64,000 nucleotides of DNA from the NCBI GenBank assembly GCA_039105265.1, contig JAPFFF010000052.1, positions 186,001-250,000 on the forward strand, in the 5' to 3' direction. Each line of letters begins with the position of its first letter. Within the stretch, counting starts at the first letter, position 1. Below are positions 10,193 through 21,800 of the stretch, piece after piece. The stretch is from Tritrichomonas musculus. Lineage: Eukaryota > Parabasalia > Tritrichomonadida > Tritrichomonadidae. A program made the translations under genes and the position numbers. A model generated the notes under the pieces. The model searched no databases. It saw only the letters and a list, made by a program, of their open reading frames with translations, and had not been told where the DNA came from.

Positions 10193-12790
10193 TTATAATG
10201 AATGTATCTCATTCTTAGTGTTATCTTCAGTTAAGATACCATTTGATGTAAAGAATGTCGAATTAATCAATATGTAATTGGCTGTTGCATTGACCATTAA
10301 ATTGCTACTACTTAATGGAAATTCAATATTGTTTAACCAGATCTTAGTTGGTTCACATTGATATTCAAACGTAGGTGAATTTTTAACATTGAATGATATA
10401 TTGATTTTGATTTCTTTAACACTGGTAACATTATTTTTGTTTTCATTATAAGTCAAATAGAGGGTTGCCTCATATGCATCAAATGGTTGTTCGAATTGGT
10501 AACGAATGCTAGTACTATTCGGTACACTGAATGTGTACTTGATTCGTGTTAATTTATTCACTAACGCGTCTAACCTAGCTTCCATTGCTGCTATAGTATC
10601 TTTTAATGCGATATTTTCACCCTCTAATGTCTCTATCCTACCTATAAGTACTTCTAGACCTTCATTAGCTTCATCCACAGTAGGGTAATTATCAAACTCA
10701 GCCTCTAGCTCATTGACCTTCTCAGCTAACAACTTGAAACAAGGCTTGAGTGAATCCCTAAACATATTGCTGATATCCATAGCGCCACTTAATGTCAAGG
10801 TTCCAGTATCAGGGTTATCATTCTCATCAGTAAAAGGTAGTTCATCTAGTTGCTTATACTCTTCCTCACACCAGGTAATTATAGGTGTTATATCTTTGGT
10901 TATGCTTCTTGCTGTAGTACCTGACATGAAGTTAATGCTATATCTAACCAAATCACTCATACCTTTGGTTGACTTACGCGAGAATAACCTTTTAAGGAAT
11001 CCTCCACCTTTTATTGTAGGAAAGCTTATACCATCTGGAAATAGCTGCATACCAATAGAACCTATTGATCCAGCAGTACCTGCAACCCCAAAAGCTAATG
11101 CAGTCCATGAGACTATACGTAAATTATCTACATCATCCTCCAAATGTTGAGTAACTTGTTCAGTCCTTGATACTCTACCTTTTAAGCTTTCCATAACAGT
11201 GTTCATTTCATTAACATCATAGCTAATAACATCTACATTGTTGGTAACTAAGTTTAAATCACTCCTCATAGTAGTAATATTATCAGCTGTTATTATCTTA
11301 GAGGAGGTAATATTATAATCAGTATATAAGGTTGTTGCCCCGTTAGGATTCGGGGATACTTCATAAAATTGCTGCTTAATGATATACTCGAATGGGTTAG
11401 TAGTTGAATCCCAATGAACCTCATCTATTGGGTCAACATATTCATCAGCTAAATATATCTTAATATCCCTTGAGTCATTAGTAGTCGAAGCTGCATATGT
11501 ATATTCAAGCTTTTCACATGAATCAAGTACACCATGTAAGAACAACCATACCTTGTCTCCTCCATTACCTTCTTTTCCAGTAGGTCGAACTGAGAACCTA
11601 TTTGCATTTTTAGAACCTTCAAGAGTTATATCTAGGTAGAGCTCATCAATAGCACTAGTTTCTAATTTTTTAGTAGCATTATTCATCTTATAGCACCTTA
11701 TTGCTTCTATATCATATCCATCTTTTGTACCTCCTTGACTTGTTTGATATCCTAGACCATATTTCGAAAAAGGTTCTACCTCTCCTGTCTTTAATTTTAC
11801 AAAACAGTCTATTTTGCACTTACCTCCATGAATCATGTAATGTAGTATGTTGTCAGGAGAGTAGTCATTAGGCTTATTAATCAGTTTCATGTTCCTCTCA
11901 CTCCTCTTGACTTGTATGTAGGTACCATCTTCACCATACTCGTTCTCCTTATTTAATCCATTAACTAATCTACCATTGATATGACCTTGTATGTTATCAC
12001 CTACCCATTTTGTACCATCCCATGATAAAAACCACTTATTACCAAAACAATACTCATTAAACCTAAACTCTAAGTCATTAGGTATAGTATATCCAGTATC
12101 TATGTTCCATTGAAGTAACCAATATTTCTTGTTATCGATCTCAACCTGACTAGTTGATGTAGGCTTATATAAGTATAGTACATCACTTTTACGTAAACTT
12201 AATGCATTATCTGCTTTTATTATAGAACACTTTATTGCTTTCTCTGTTTGTAAAGAATCAGTTATATATTCATTCATTATGCTCAACTCCCCATTCAGCC
12301 ACAAGGTATATGGGTTGAAGTCTAGTTTACTATCAAAAGCTATATTCATATATCCCATAATGGTACTATTATTTATACTACATCCATTACTACTTTTAGT
12401 TATCAAAGGAGAATATACTTGACCATCCTTAACATATATGTAGAACTCCTTGACTAAATTACCACTTGTATCATATACTATATTCTTCCTCAAGACAACT
12501 TTAAATATATTAGTCTGGGTTTTTATATCATTGAGCTTATTCATGAAGTCTTCAGGCAAATTAACAAACTTAAGGATATTGTAAGTTGTTGTTGAAGACT
12601 CAAATGATACATACTGTATATTTTTATTTTTAATATCAACTTCTGGTAAACCTTCGACCTCATTAAATAAATGACCTGTCTGCACATAGTTATCTAAGTC
12701 ACCCAAGGTTAATAACTGGCTACCTTTTCGAGTAGCATCCCCTATCTTAAACTGTATATCTCCTTTAAATCTTGTAGTTGTATCACTCAT
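10193..12790 (-). CDS. modular fibre-like protein, 865 residues
   Basis: This 865-residue protein shares two modules with the large protein of element I: F-K-V-V-L-R-K-N near residue 95, and QQFYEVSPNPN with T-D-Y-N-I-T-S-S-K-I near 470. It also shares a glycine-rich hydrophobic segment (ALAFGVAGTAGSI) near 560-580 and a coiled coil (IAAMEARLDAL) near 735. Its last ~115 residues are a beta-rich, Asn-rich domain not found in the other copies. It starts 21 bases downstream of the 1,758-residue gene, so the two are probably co-expressed. The start codon is preceded by TTTTTAACTAAAATG. I infer a particle fibre or spike component. Its end lies next to the terminus of element I. Confidence 0.75.
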   Translation of the reverse strand: MSDTTTRFKGDIQFKIGDATRKGSQLLTLGDLDNYVQTGHLFNEVEGLPEVDIKNKNIQYVSFESSTTTYNILKFVNLPEDFMNKLNDIKTQTNIFKVVLRKNIVYDTSGNLVKEFYIYVKDGQVYSPLITKSSNGCSINNSTIMGYMNIAFDSKLDFNPYTLWLNGELSIMNEYITDSLQTEKAIKCSIIKADNALSLRKSDVLYLYKPTSTSQVEIDNKKYWLLQWNIDTGYTIPNDLEFRFNEYCFGNKWFLSWDGTKWVGDNIQGHINGRLVNGLNKENEYGEDGTYIQVKRSERNMKLINKPNDYSPDNILHYMIHGGKCKIDCFVKLKTGEVEPFSKYGLGYQTSQGGTKDGYDIEAIRCYKMNNATKKLETSAIDELYLDITLEGSKNANRFSVRPTGKEGNGGDKVWLFLHGVLDSCEKLEYTYAASTTNDSRDIKIYLADEYVDPIDEVHWDSTTNPFEYIIKQQFYEVSPNPNGATTLYTDYNITSSKIITADNITTMRSDLNLVTNNVDVISYDVNEMNTVMESLKGRVSRTEQVTQHLEDDVDNLRIVSWTALAFGVAGTAGSIGSIGMQLFPDGISFPTIKGGGFLKRLFSRKSTKGMSDLVRYSINFMSGTTARSITKDITPIITWCEEEYKQLDELPFTDENDNPDTGTLTLSGAMDISNMFRDSLKPCFKLLAEKVNELEAEFDNYPTVDEANEGLEVLIGRIETLEGENIALKDTIAAMEARLDALVNKLTRIKYTFSVPNSTSIRYQFEQPFDAYEATLYLTYNENKNNVTSVKEIKINISFNVKNSPTFEYQCEPTKIWLNNIEFPLSSSNLMVNATANYILINSTFFTSNGILTEDNTKNEIHSL

Positions 12791-12811
12791 TTTAGTTAAA
12801 AATAAAACTTC

Positions 12812-15800
12812 TCATTCGATGTTAGCGCATTTAGCTTCAAGTGCTGCAAGTCTTGCCTCAAGAGTATCAATATATGCATCCTTCTGGTCTATCATTTCCT
12901 TCACTTCTACTTTAGTAATATAAGCAGTCATATCTATATCTTCTAATGGATGTTTTGTACTTGACTTATTTTCAAGCTCTTTGATTTTCTCGCACATGAA
13001 TGCTATTGTACCCTTTAAAGTATCGCGATATGTCTTTGCAATATTAATACATGTATCAAATGAAACCATCATCTTATCAGCATCCTTCATTGTTATTTCA
13101 AGTTCAGGTTCATCATCTGTTTCTTCATGATATGCCCATGCAAGAATCTTTTCTAATACATCTTCCTCTGCTAATGTCTCTGGGTTATCACTACGACGGA
13201 ACCAACTTGGAATATTAAATAATCCTATTCTATTTGCTACATATGCTTCTGCTGCTACTCCTGCTATAGCTGCTGCATCACCAGGATGATGTCTAACAAA
13301 CTGCCATTGACCATGTAAGAACCTTCTAGCAACATAACCTACTGCTCCCATAATAACCTGGGTAGTTGCACTTATAACACCATCTTGTTGGTACATTTCT
13401 ATCACTCCATTCACAATATTAATTACATGTAGTCTTCTTCTATCTATTGTAGCAACTACATTTCCATTATATAGTACTTGTGTTATTTCTTCACCAGTTG
13501 TTTCATCTAATGTGTCATTAAAAGCTAAAAGATTACCATGAGAATAAATATTATCCATTAGTTCTCCTCTTTGTTCATCACTCATTTGTTCTATCATTCT
13601 TGCTGTTATTGCTGGTGTTGTTCCTGGTACTGTCCAAGTATCTGTTGTGGCAACCATATCATAATGTTGATATCTAACTCCATTTGCATTGACTTCTATC
13701 TGTGAATTTATTCCAACAAATCGTACTTGACCTCCACTAATATTTGCTGTTGTTGGTGCTGAATAATCAATAGTAGCAACAATTGGGTCAATAGTCTCTC
13801 CTCTATGATCAATAATATTTATCCATGCTTCCATTGTTTGCTCATTCAAGTAAGGTTCTAATCCAATATCTCCATTTTGTACAAATGGTAAATTTAATCT
13901 GTCTTGCATAGATAATTGTTCAATATCTCTCGCTGTGTATGTTGTTCCTTCCCATTCTATTGACCAATTATTATCAGTAGCTCTATGTATTCTATCTGTC
14001 ATCTCAATATCAGCTGGTCTTATTAGAGTCCTTCGTTGAAATACATTATTATGGATAATGAGTTGGTCATTATAAAACAAATCATAAACATTAAACCACT
14101 CTCTTCCATGATATTGGATACGTAAGATATCAGGATGACTAGCAACTAATGCATTTCGTTCTGCTCTTGTCATATCTGCAATATCTTCTAAGGTATACTG
14201 GATTCCAGATATATCGATAACAGGAACTTGATTCCTAAGTGCAATCGTAGTTGAAGCTGTATTTGTCATTGTAGTCTGTGGTACAGTTATATCTGTTCGA
14301 ATCTCATCTGTTTCATCTGTAACAACTTGTGGCTGAACTTCTCTATGAGTTCTTTCAAATGATTGCTCAGTGGTTGTGATAGTATTTGTTGCATTATCAG
14401 TATCATTATCAGTTATTGTAATCGAGGATGAATTAATGTTTAATGTCTCAGTCCCATTTGAATCTGGTCTATTCCTAAAGAAGTGTAAGACATTCGAACC
14501 AAGTGTAGCAATAGCATTTCCTAACTGAGTCAGTGCATGTGTTGTCGAAAGGACAACCTGTGTAGCTGAGAATGATGAAATAGCTCCAGCAACAGGATTT
14601 TGAACAGTTGTTGTTATTGGTAAAAATCTTTCCATAGTCATCTTTTCTGCCTTCAAATCAACATTCACCAAAAACTTACCTTGAAAGCCACTACCTCCAT
14701 CACCTGGATAACCGCCACCACCACCACCACCACCTCCTCCACCATTTCCTCCTGGACCTGCTGGGAAAGGTCTTGTTTGATATGTATTAATAGTTACAGA
14801 GTTATTAGACATATTTAATGTTGAAAGGGCACTTGCAATACAAACTGTTGATGCTAAAATATTTAATATACTATTCGCAACTGCTACACCTTGTTTAATA
14901 CTATCAGTATATTCATTATACATGGCTTGAATTCTCATTTGTTCAACTAGATTATCAACTGTCTGTTTCAATAAAGCATAATCATAGGCTAATATATCTG
15001 TGATTCCACCAACAACATTTAAGTCTCGACGCATAGTCATGATATTATCAGCCCATATAATCTTTGATGAATAAATATTATAATCAGTCGATATGGTAGT
15101 GCATTTTCTTGGGTCTGGCTCTACTTCATAAAATTGTTGTTGAATAATTATATCGAATGGATTAACTTTTACATCAAATTCAAAGAATTCTTTCTCTATA
15201 TATATTCGAATGTTCTTATGATTAAATCCTTCAATGATTTTTATGGAATGCCTTTTTTCTCGATGATAATTAAATGATTCGAGACAAGGATTTGACCCAT
15301 AGGTATGCATAACACCTGAATTAATACAATGAGTAGGATGACAATCCCATTTTAATTCAGTTATATTTCCATTAATATTTAGGTCAGCATAAACATATAA
15401 TCCATCATCTGCATTAAATCCACTTGGTGCATCAACATACATTCTAGCTTGTTCATATTTATATCCATCTTGAGTAAAAGTACCTGAACCACTTGAATCA
15501 AAAGTTGCAGTTATTCCTTCACTTAATATGGTTCCATCTTTCTTAACAACCCTCCAATTTGTAAGATAGTCTTTCAAGATATGAGCATAATTATCATCAT
15601 CTGTTAAATCTTCCTTTATTGTTCCTTTTATCCATCTACCAATTCTTTCGTTATGTTTGATTGTTAAAGCAGGCGCACCGTTATTTGTGTTCATGTATGA
15701 TATCTTTTCTGTACACATGTCTTGACAATTATTTCCTGTCCAATTTTTACCATCCCATGTTAATTCCCAGTTATGACCAAATAGATAGTCTTTGAATCTA

Positions 15801-18088
15801 AATACTAAATTTTGTGGTATGTCATAATCTTTATCTATATCCCATCTCATACAATAATAATTGGATTCTTCATATACTTTCGATGGTCTATATAAATATA
15901 ACTGGTCTGATTCCTTCAAGGTAAAATATTTAGAGTCATCACCTGTTGATATCTCATTATTCATAACCTTGTAATTTACAACTTTTGCATTAAATTCTTG
16001 TCTAAATGTTTCTAATAACTCATAATCAATATCAATATCTATCTTATTTCCATCAGGGTCAACAATGGCATTATTATTTTCATCATTCTCATCTACTGCT
16101 AATGTACGAGCATAAGCAATAGGAACTGGATCACCACCTGTTAATTTGATCATAATATATTCAAATCCATTAAAGAGTTTTTCAGCGATTGGACATATTA
16201 TATACATAACTGCAAGAGCTCCTATTGAAACTGCTGCACCACCCAAGACGAAAGCTATTATTGTAATCCTCAACATATGAGGACAATTTTCCCAATATGT
16301 TCCTCTACCATCATAATCTTCACCTGTAAAGAATAAAAATGTATCATTACCAAACTTCTTAACTCCATTCCATAAAGCTATAAATGGTCTTTTAATTAAC
16401 TTCCAGGCGTTTCCCCAGAATACTTCCCATGATGTACATGCTACATTAACTTCTTTATATCCTTTCTTCTTTAACTCATCAACAGATTTTGTAGTTGGTG
16501 TAATTTCTTTAAAACCATCTAGCATTTCTTCAAAGTCAGGGTCTATTTCACCAACAAAATTTTCTATTTCACTATCATAGTTAGTTACTTTAAATACTAT
16601 ATTTTCTTCTTTCATCTCCCCTGTTAATGCGTCTTTTACGTTTCGATACCCTTCAAACACAATGCATTTAAAATGAGACCAGAGGAAATAAAATATATTA
16701 TATAATGTTTTCAGGGTTTGAATAAAGGCGTAGTCGATTGTTTTATAAGTTAATTTAATAGGTATTTTAGCAAGATATAGATATGTTTTTAATATATTAT
16801 ACGATAAGTCCTTTATCCATCCTATTGTCTCTTTACTATATAACCAAAACTTGGATACTGTTAATTTGAGTACTTCTGGTTCTATTATTTTTGGAATCTT
16901 ATTTTCTTCGAGTTTCTTTAATTCATCAGTAGTTGGAATATCATAAACCACATCATCTTGGTTAACTAACTCTTTTGGTGGCTCAGTTGGAGTAGGAGTA
17001 GGTGTAGGGTCTGGAGTTGGCTCAGGTGTTGGAGTAGGTGGTGGTGTTTCATCTATTTCTATTTTAACCTCATGTATTTCTGGTTCACCAGTTGTTTTAT
17101 TAATTAGGCACATTGAAGTATTACCACCTGTTAAGTTCAAGAGAGTCTCATAACTTATGGTTTGATCATTTAATGCATCTATCCATTTAGTAATATTAGC
17201 AGCTGTTGTATTTGTTTTCTCAGCAAAGTCTTTCATGTTATTTATCTTTGTCTCATTGACATCAAAGATAGTTTCATTAGTAGTTTCATTAACTTTTAAA
17301 TCTACATATTTAATGGGCTCAATCTCAGTAAAATCAACAGTATTATTTTTTATCCACTTTGCTATATTATCATTACTTGTACTTAACTCTTTTATTATAG
17401 TTTCCATGTTTTTAGGTTTTACTGTATCTGTTTCATAGGTAATTGCTTTGGTAGTTTCATCTACATGTTCGACAATTATTTTTAAGTCCTTTAATATATT
17501 CCAATCGATACTTGGAACAATTGCATTATTAACTTCATCTATATTTTGAATCATTAAATTCATAACATCTAACATACCTTTTTGATTCGCTGTTAATGCT
17601 TCTATTAACTTCTTATATGTACTAACATCATATTCTTTTTCTATTATATCTTTATCATTTATCTCTCCAGTAAAATATTTTAAGGTAGCTCCTGGTGCAA
17701 TACCAGAATCTACATCTTCCCTCATTTTGGTTAAAAAGACTTGTAAATTTTTAGCACTGTCTCTTAATCTTTCATATAGTTTATTGAGACTGGCACAATA
17801 TTGTATTTTTGTAGTTAGTGTACCATCAGTATTCCATGTATATATACCTTTACCTCCCATAATGTTAAGAGCACCAAAAGACTCTAGCCCATTTTTATCC
17901 AGATAGTCACTAACCAATTTTATGTCTATCTCTTCCTTATTATACAAGCAACTGAATTTTGGATAATCTTTAGGGTCTCCACCTCTTATGATATCGATGT
18001 TGTTTTCATCATTAACACTTATCTCTATGTCTTTGTCTTTTAGCTTCTCTGTTTCTCCTGATAACAAAGAATAAACTTTAATTGACAT
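12812..18088 (-). CDS. giant modular fibre-like protein, 1,758 residues
   Basis: I chose the ATG at 18088 because codons beyond it run antisense through the divergent 246-residue gene. The first ~55 residues match the element I anchor protein. Then come a Pro/Thr-rich spacer (~345-375), amphipathic stretches (~400-470), one strong membrane-like segment (~605-640) and the module shared with the other fibre-like proteins (YRPS near 728, QQFYEVEPDP near 986). These are followed by a hydrophobic stretch (~1065-1095), a poly-glycine linker (~1110-1135), a Ser/Thr-rich region, about three repeats built on (T/I)-x-x-x-I-x-x-(M/L)-(S/T) (~1290-1530), and a C-terminal coiled coil ending LEARLAALEAK. 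I infer a long surface fibre; a cell-surface adhesin is an alternative. Confidence 0.75.
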   Translation of the reverse strand: MSIKVYSLLSGETEKLKDKDIEISVNDENNIDIIRGGDPKDYPKFSCLYNKEEIDIKLVSDYLDKNGLESFGALNIMGGKGIYTWNTDGTLTTKIQYCASLNKLYERLRDSAKNLQVFLTKMREDVDSGIAPGATLKYFTGEINDKDIIEKEYDVSTYKKLIEALTANQKGMLDVMNLMIQNIDEVNNAIVPSIDWNILKDLKIIVEHVDETTKAITYETDTVKPKNMETIIKELSTSNDNIAKWIKNNTVDFTEIEPIKYVDLKVNETTNETIFDVNETKINNMKDFAEKTNTTAANITKWIDALNDQTISYETLLNLTGGNTSMCLINKTTGEPEIHEVKIEIDETPPPTPTPEPTPDPTPTPTPTEPPKELVNQDDVVYDIPTTDELKKLEENKIPKIIEPEVLKLTVSKFWLYSKETIGWIKDLSYNILKTYLYLAKIPIKLTYKTIDYAFIQTLKTLYNIFYFLWSHFKCIVFEGYRNVKDALTGEMKEENIVFKVTNYDSEIENFVGEIDPDFEEMLDGFKEITPTTKSVDELKKKGYKEVNVACTSWEVFWGNAWKLIKRPFIALWNGVKKFGNDTFLFFTGEDYDGRGTYWENCPHMLRITIIAFVLGGAAVSIGALAVMYIICPIAEKLFNGFEYIMIKLTGGDPVPIAYARTLAVDENDENNNAIVDPDGNKIDIDIDYELLETFRQEFNAKVVNYKVMNNEISTGDDSKYFTLKESDQLYLYRPSKVYEESNYYCMRWDIDKDYDIPQNLVFRFKDYLFGHNWELTWDGKNWTGNNCQDMCTEKISYMNTNNGAPALTIKHNERIGRWIKGTIKEDLTDDDNYAHILKDYLTNWRVVKKDGTILSEGITATFDSSGSGTFTQDGYKYEQARMYVDAPSGFNADDGLYVYADLNINGNITELKWDCHPTHCINSGVMHTYGSNPCLESFNYHREKRHSIKIIEGFNHKNIRIYIEKEFFEFDVKVNPFDIIIQQQFYEVEPDPRKCTTISTDYNIYSSKIIWADNIMTMRRDLNVVGGITDILAYDYALLKQTVDNLVEQMRIQAMYNEYTDSIKQGVAVANSILNILASTVCIASALSTLNMSNNSVTINTYQTRPFPAGPGGNGGGGGGGGGGGYPGDGGSGFQGKFLVNVDLKAEKMTMERFLPITTTVQNPVAGAISSFSATQVVLSTTHALTQLGNAIATLGSNVLHFFRNRPDSNGTETLNINSSSITITDNDTDNATNTITTTEQSFERTHREVQPQVVTDETDEIRTDITVPQTTMTNTASTTIALRNQVPVIDISGIQYTLEDIADMTRAERNALVASHPDILRIQYHGREWFNVYDLFYNDQLIIHNNVFQRRTLIRPADIEMTDRIHRATDNNWSIEWEGTTYTARDIEQLSMQDRLNLPFVQNGDIGLEPYLNEQTMEAWINIIDHRGETIDPIVATIDYSAPTTANISGGQVRFVGINSQIEVNANGVRYQHYDMVATTDTWTVPGTTPAITARMIEQMSDEQRGELMDNIYSHGNLLAFNDTLDETTGEEITQVLYNGNVVATIDRRRLHVINIVNGVIEMYQQDGVISATTQVIMGAVGYVARRFLHGQWQFVRHHPGDAAAIAGVAAEAYVANRIGLFNIPSWFRRSDNPETLAEEDVLEKILAWAYHEETDDEPELEITMKDADKMMVSFDTCINIAKTYRDTLKGTIAFMCEKIKELENKSSTKHPLEDIDMTAYITKVEVKEMIDQKDAYIDTLEARLAALEAKCANIE

Positions 18089-18104
18089 TTTAGGATATAA
18101 TAAA

Positions 18105-18845
18105 ATGTTAGTATCAGTACAAAGCACAAATGCTGATGAATATAATAAGGTATCAGTTAATTTAGATATACCTTGGAAGTGTAAATATGTCAAGTATTAT
18201 GTATCTTCATTAAGCACCTTGAGTAATATTCTGTTAACCAATGGTGAAGATTATATTGAGATGTCAAGTGATTCAATACCTCTTAAAGCCTATTTTCGAA
18301 CTCCTAAATTTTCTTATACAATCAAAGAATTACAATCGGTATTAAATTTAATGTCTTGGTTTACATGGGAGTATAATCAAGAAACAAGAACATTTCAATT
18401 AAAAACCACAATGAAGACTACTATTACGTCTTTAACTCATCGAGCCGCATTAGTAACTGGTCTTTATAATACTCCATTGCCTTTAGAGTTACCTGCTAAT
18501 TCAACCTATATAATAAAAGATATACCAATATTAAATCATACTAAGTTGTATCTAATATCACTACAAGGTAATGCCATATACTCGAATATAGGCGAACAGC
18601 AATATACACCTTCAGTTATTGGTACAATAAATACCTTCACTGTAGATAAGAAACCATTTATATATGATTTCGAGACTGAGGGTAAGCCTTTAAAAATAAA
18701 AACATTTACAGATTCATTAAAATATTTAGAATTAAGTTTAGTAGATTTTCAATACCAGCCGATATTGTTAAAAAGTCCTTTGTTCATAACTATCAAAATT
18801 AAACCATCTAACTCGACTGATATCAATGATGTTATAACTAAGTAA
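18105..18845 (+). CDS. Maverick 246-residue protein, candidate minor capsid protein
   Basis: This is the element II copy of the gene at 3121-3861, with only scattered substitutions. It encodes 246 residues with an I-Y-S-N-I-G-E-Q block near the middle of the second half and an alternating hydrophobic C-terminus. It resembles the C-terminal half of the 333-residue protein encoded at 31541-32542. It is divergent from the giant fibre gene across a 16-base spacer and overlaps the convergent polymerase end by 8 bases. A jelly-roll minor capsid role is inference only. Confidence 0.8.
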   Translation: MLVSVQSTNADEYNKVSVNLDIPWKCKYVKYYVSSLSTLSNILLTNGEDYIEMSSDSIPLKAYFRTPKFSYTIKELQSVLNLMSWFTWEYNQETRTFQLKTTMKTTITSLTHRAALVTGLYNTPLPLELPANSTYIIKDIPILNHTKLYLISLQGNAIYSNIGEQQYTPSVIGTINTFTVDKKPFIYDFETEGKPLKIKTFTDSLKYLELSLVDFQYQPILLKSPLFITIKIKPSNSTDINDVITK

Positions 18846-21800
18846 ACCTAAGAGTACGTGCAAATTTAGGTAAGTTGGTTTGTTGAAATGTCTTTGACTT
18901 CCTGAATGCATTCGAACCATCCAACAAATCAAATGTCATACTTTCTCCTTTGTACATCCTTTCATAGAGTTCTTCAACTGAGATACCCATCCTTTTGCAC
19001 TTGTTGAGAATAACTTGTTTTGGAATTCCTTTGAGTCTAATATGATATCCTTCATTTCCTTGTTCATCAACCAAGATATCGAGGTAGCTCTTTTTACCAA
19101 GTGCAATGAGTTTTCTTGAGTGTATTTCCCCTTGACTACCTTCGAACTCATCAAAGTCATTATGAAACTGACACATATTTTTTCCAATAAGAGGTTGATG
19201 ATACTTGAACTGGAATAAGTCAGCTATCCTTGGTACATCTTTTTCAAGTACATGCATACTATCAGTATCTTGATAAAAGATAGGTATACCTGCTTGCTCA
19301 GCTGTAGCCATAACCCTGTTCATTAAGTGCTTACTCCAAGAGAGAACGCTTGCACCAAATTGAGGTAGGTTGAAATGGTCATTAATTGGTTTCAACTTCT
19401 TGACATAGCACTTATCAATATTAGCATCTTCAACAACCTCCTTGATAAAGTTGTAGTTCCTCCAGAGGTACTTGTATAGTTGGCTTTTTGGTACTGTCTT
19501 GGTTTCAGTCTTTGTTGCTTTCAATATTGACTTGCCATATATGGAGTTGAGGAGGAGCTTTATTGTTTGTTCAAGAGGGTTCTTTTGCTTTTTATAACTT
19601 GCCCTGAGATTAAAGAGCTTCTCAATGAACTCATTGATTTTCTTGTTAAATCCTTCATCAAAGTAATAGCCACGTATTAACTCATATTCAACATCATAAA
19701 ATTCGAACAAGTCCATGAGACCTACTTTATCGATATAATAATGGTCAACAAGAAAATTGCCGAATATTTTACTACCTGCTTCATTCCTTGTAAATACTTG
19801 TCCAAATTTATATGGCTCTTTTGATTTACATTCGAGTTTCTTGATGTTGACTTCGATAAAGAATGTATCATATTGCATAAGTTGTTCATGTGTTGTACCT
19901 TGTGGTATTACTTTAGGTCTTCCTAATGGTATACCATCCATAACATACATTGCAGATGGATATAAGCTAACTGCATCAAAGTCTTGTATCTTTCCTTCGA
20001 TGTATTGCTTTTCATTACCTGCTGTCATTGTTCTTCCACCAGAGACACATCGTTGTATGAAGTCTTGACACTTACCTGATAGTTCATAACATCCATCAAA
20101 GCAACCATATTTCTTGGCAAAGCAGTATCCAATAGCACTTATAGATATAAAATCATGAACACCATACATATCTGTCTTTGTTTCTTTAAAGACTGCTTTC
20201 AGGTCTTCATTAAATTTTTCCATTCCCTTCATCAAAACAATACAGTCCTTGAAACAATAGAAGATGGCATATTTAATGATGTCGATTTTGCCATCATTAT
20301 AACAATTTGCAATTTTTGCATTTTCTATAATCTGCTTGCAGTTTGCATCAAGTTGTGCTTTCGATAACTTATCTGCATTTTCATCGATGTATTGCTGTTG
20401 GAACTCAGTAGCATCAACAATTCTTCTTTGTATGTTCTCTTGTGTATATAGCTTATATGCCATGACTTCCTTGTGAACATTGAGGTTGAACATTGTAGCA
20501 AATTTATTTAATGCTTGAGGTATTATACTATATGAGTTCCTGAATGTTAATCTCTTTTTGACTTTCCTTGTACCTTCTTCGAATAATGTCATGATGATTT
20601 GCAACACAGTTCCACTTCGTTCTGTTATCTGTGTATCCCATCCAGGTGTGTTAATGAAAAAACATGCATCATACTTGAGGTTGTGAAAATATGTTAATGA
20701 GCCACTCCATAAATAATTCAAGAGCTTCTGTCCACAATCTTCACCTTGAATAGATATTTTATGTATGTTGGCTTTATCTCGAAAGATCGTACAATTGAGA
20801 TATGGTATATGTGGACTGACTGTAGAGTTTGTTTCGAAGTCGCTATAATAAATCCTTGACCATGTATTTTGTTTCTTTTTATTATTTTCAATGAGTCTTG
20901 TACATTGTTCTGCATTATATTCGAGACTTACATAGTCATTAACATGTTCATATTCAGTTGTGTTGATAATATCCATTTCGCATGCTTTGATTTCTTCAAA
21001 TAGATGTAACTCAAACATCTTTTGGAAAAAGGTTATTGGTTTGATTCCTTCAGCATTATAGTCTTTGACAGTCTTTCTGTTACTATGTAATCTTTCTATC
21101 TTACATCTTTTTTCAAAAGGCATATATGCAAATGTTCTATCAAGTTCTTCATAGTGTCGAAGATAGAATAATGTACAAGGTATGTTCTTATTGAGCATAT
21201 AATGGTCTTTGAACAATATCAGGTTAACTTCTCTTTGAAAATCAACAGACCATTTTTTCTTTCTGGTGTTGATTCTTGTTTCATACTTGTATTTATCAGG
21301 TTGTTCAACAATTCTAATGATACTAAAATTGCACTTGAACTTTTTAGCTACTTCTTCTATCTTGTTATTGGGTATAGTTCTTGTTTGAACAAAAAATCGT
21401 AAGTCATCTATTTCATCATCAGTGAACACACCTGATTGTATACAAGCATATACAAAACAATTATCTCTGTAGTTCTCTTTCCTTACCTCATGAAAGATTT
21501 GGTATGTAGATAAGTCTATAGGTGATAGATTGATGTATGGGAAAAAACTACCTTCTGGTGTATTTCGATAGTCTTCATCAATTTCGACTTCATCATCATA
21601 GAATTCATGAGTATCCATATCTTGCATCTTGGTTCTAAAATGAACACCATCATTTGTTTTGTTCATGTCAATAAATTGTACCTCATATCGAACTGGAATG
21701 AACATGTTTGAGATATATGGATTAGTGTCTGACTGGTCTTCACTTAAATCAAGTTCTCCTGTTATATGACCTAATGTACTTTCGAAGTTGTGCTTATCAC

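Noticed and set aside
10193-18088. Large genes as bacterial adhesins or host surface proteins
   Set aside because: Shared modules and their constant place inside Mavericks tie them to the element; a host-surface role stays possible but is less likely.
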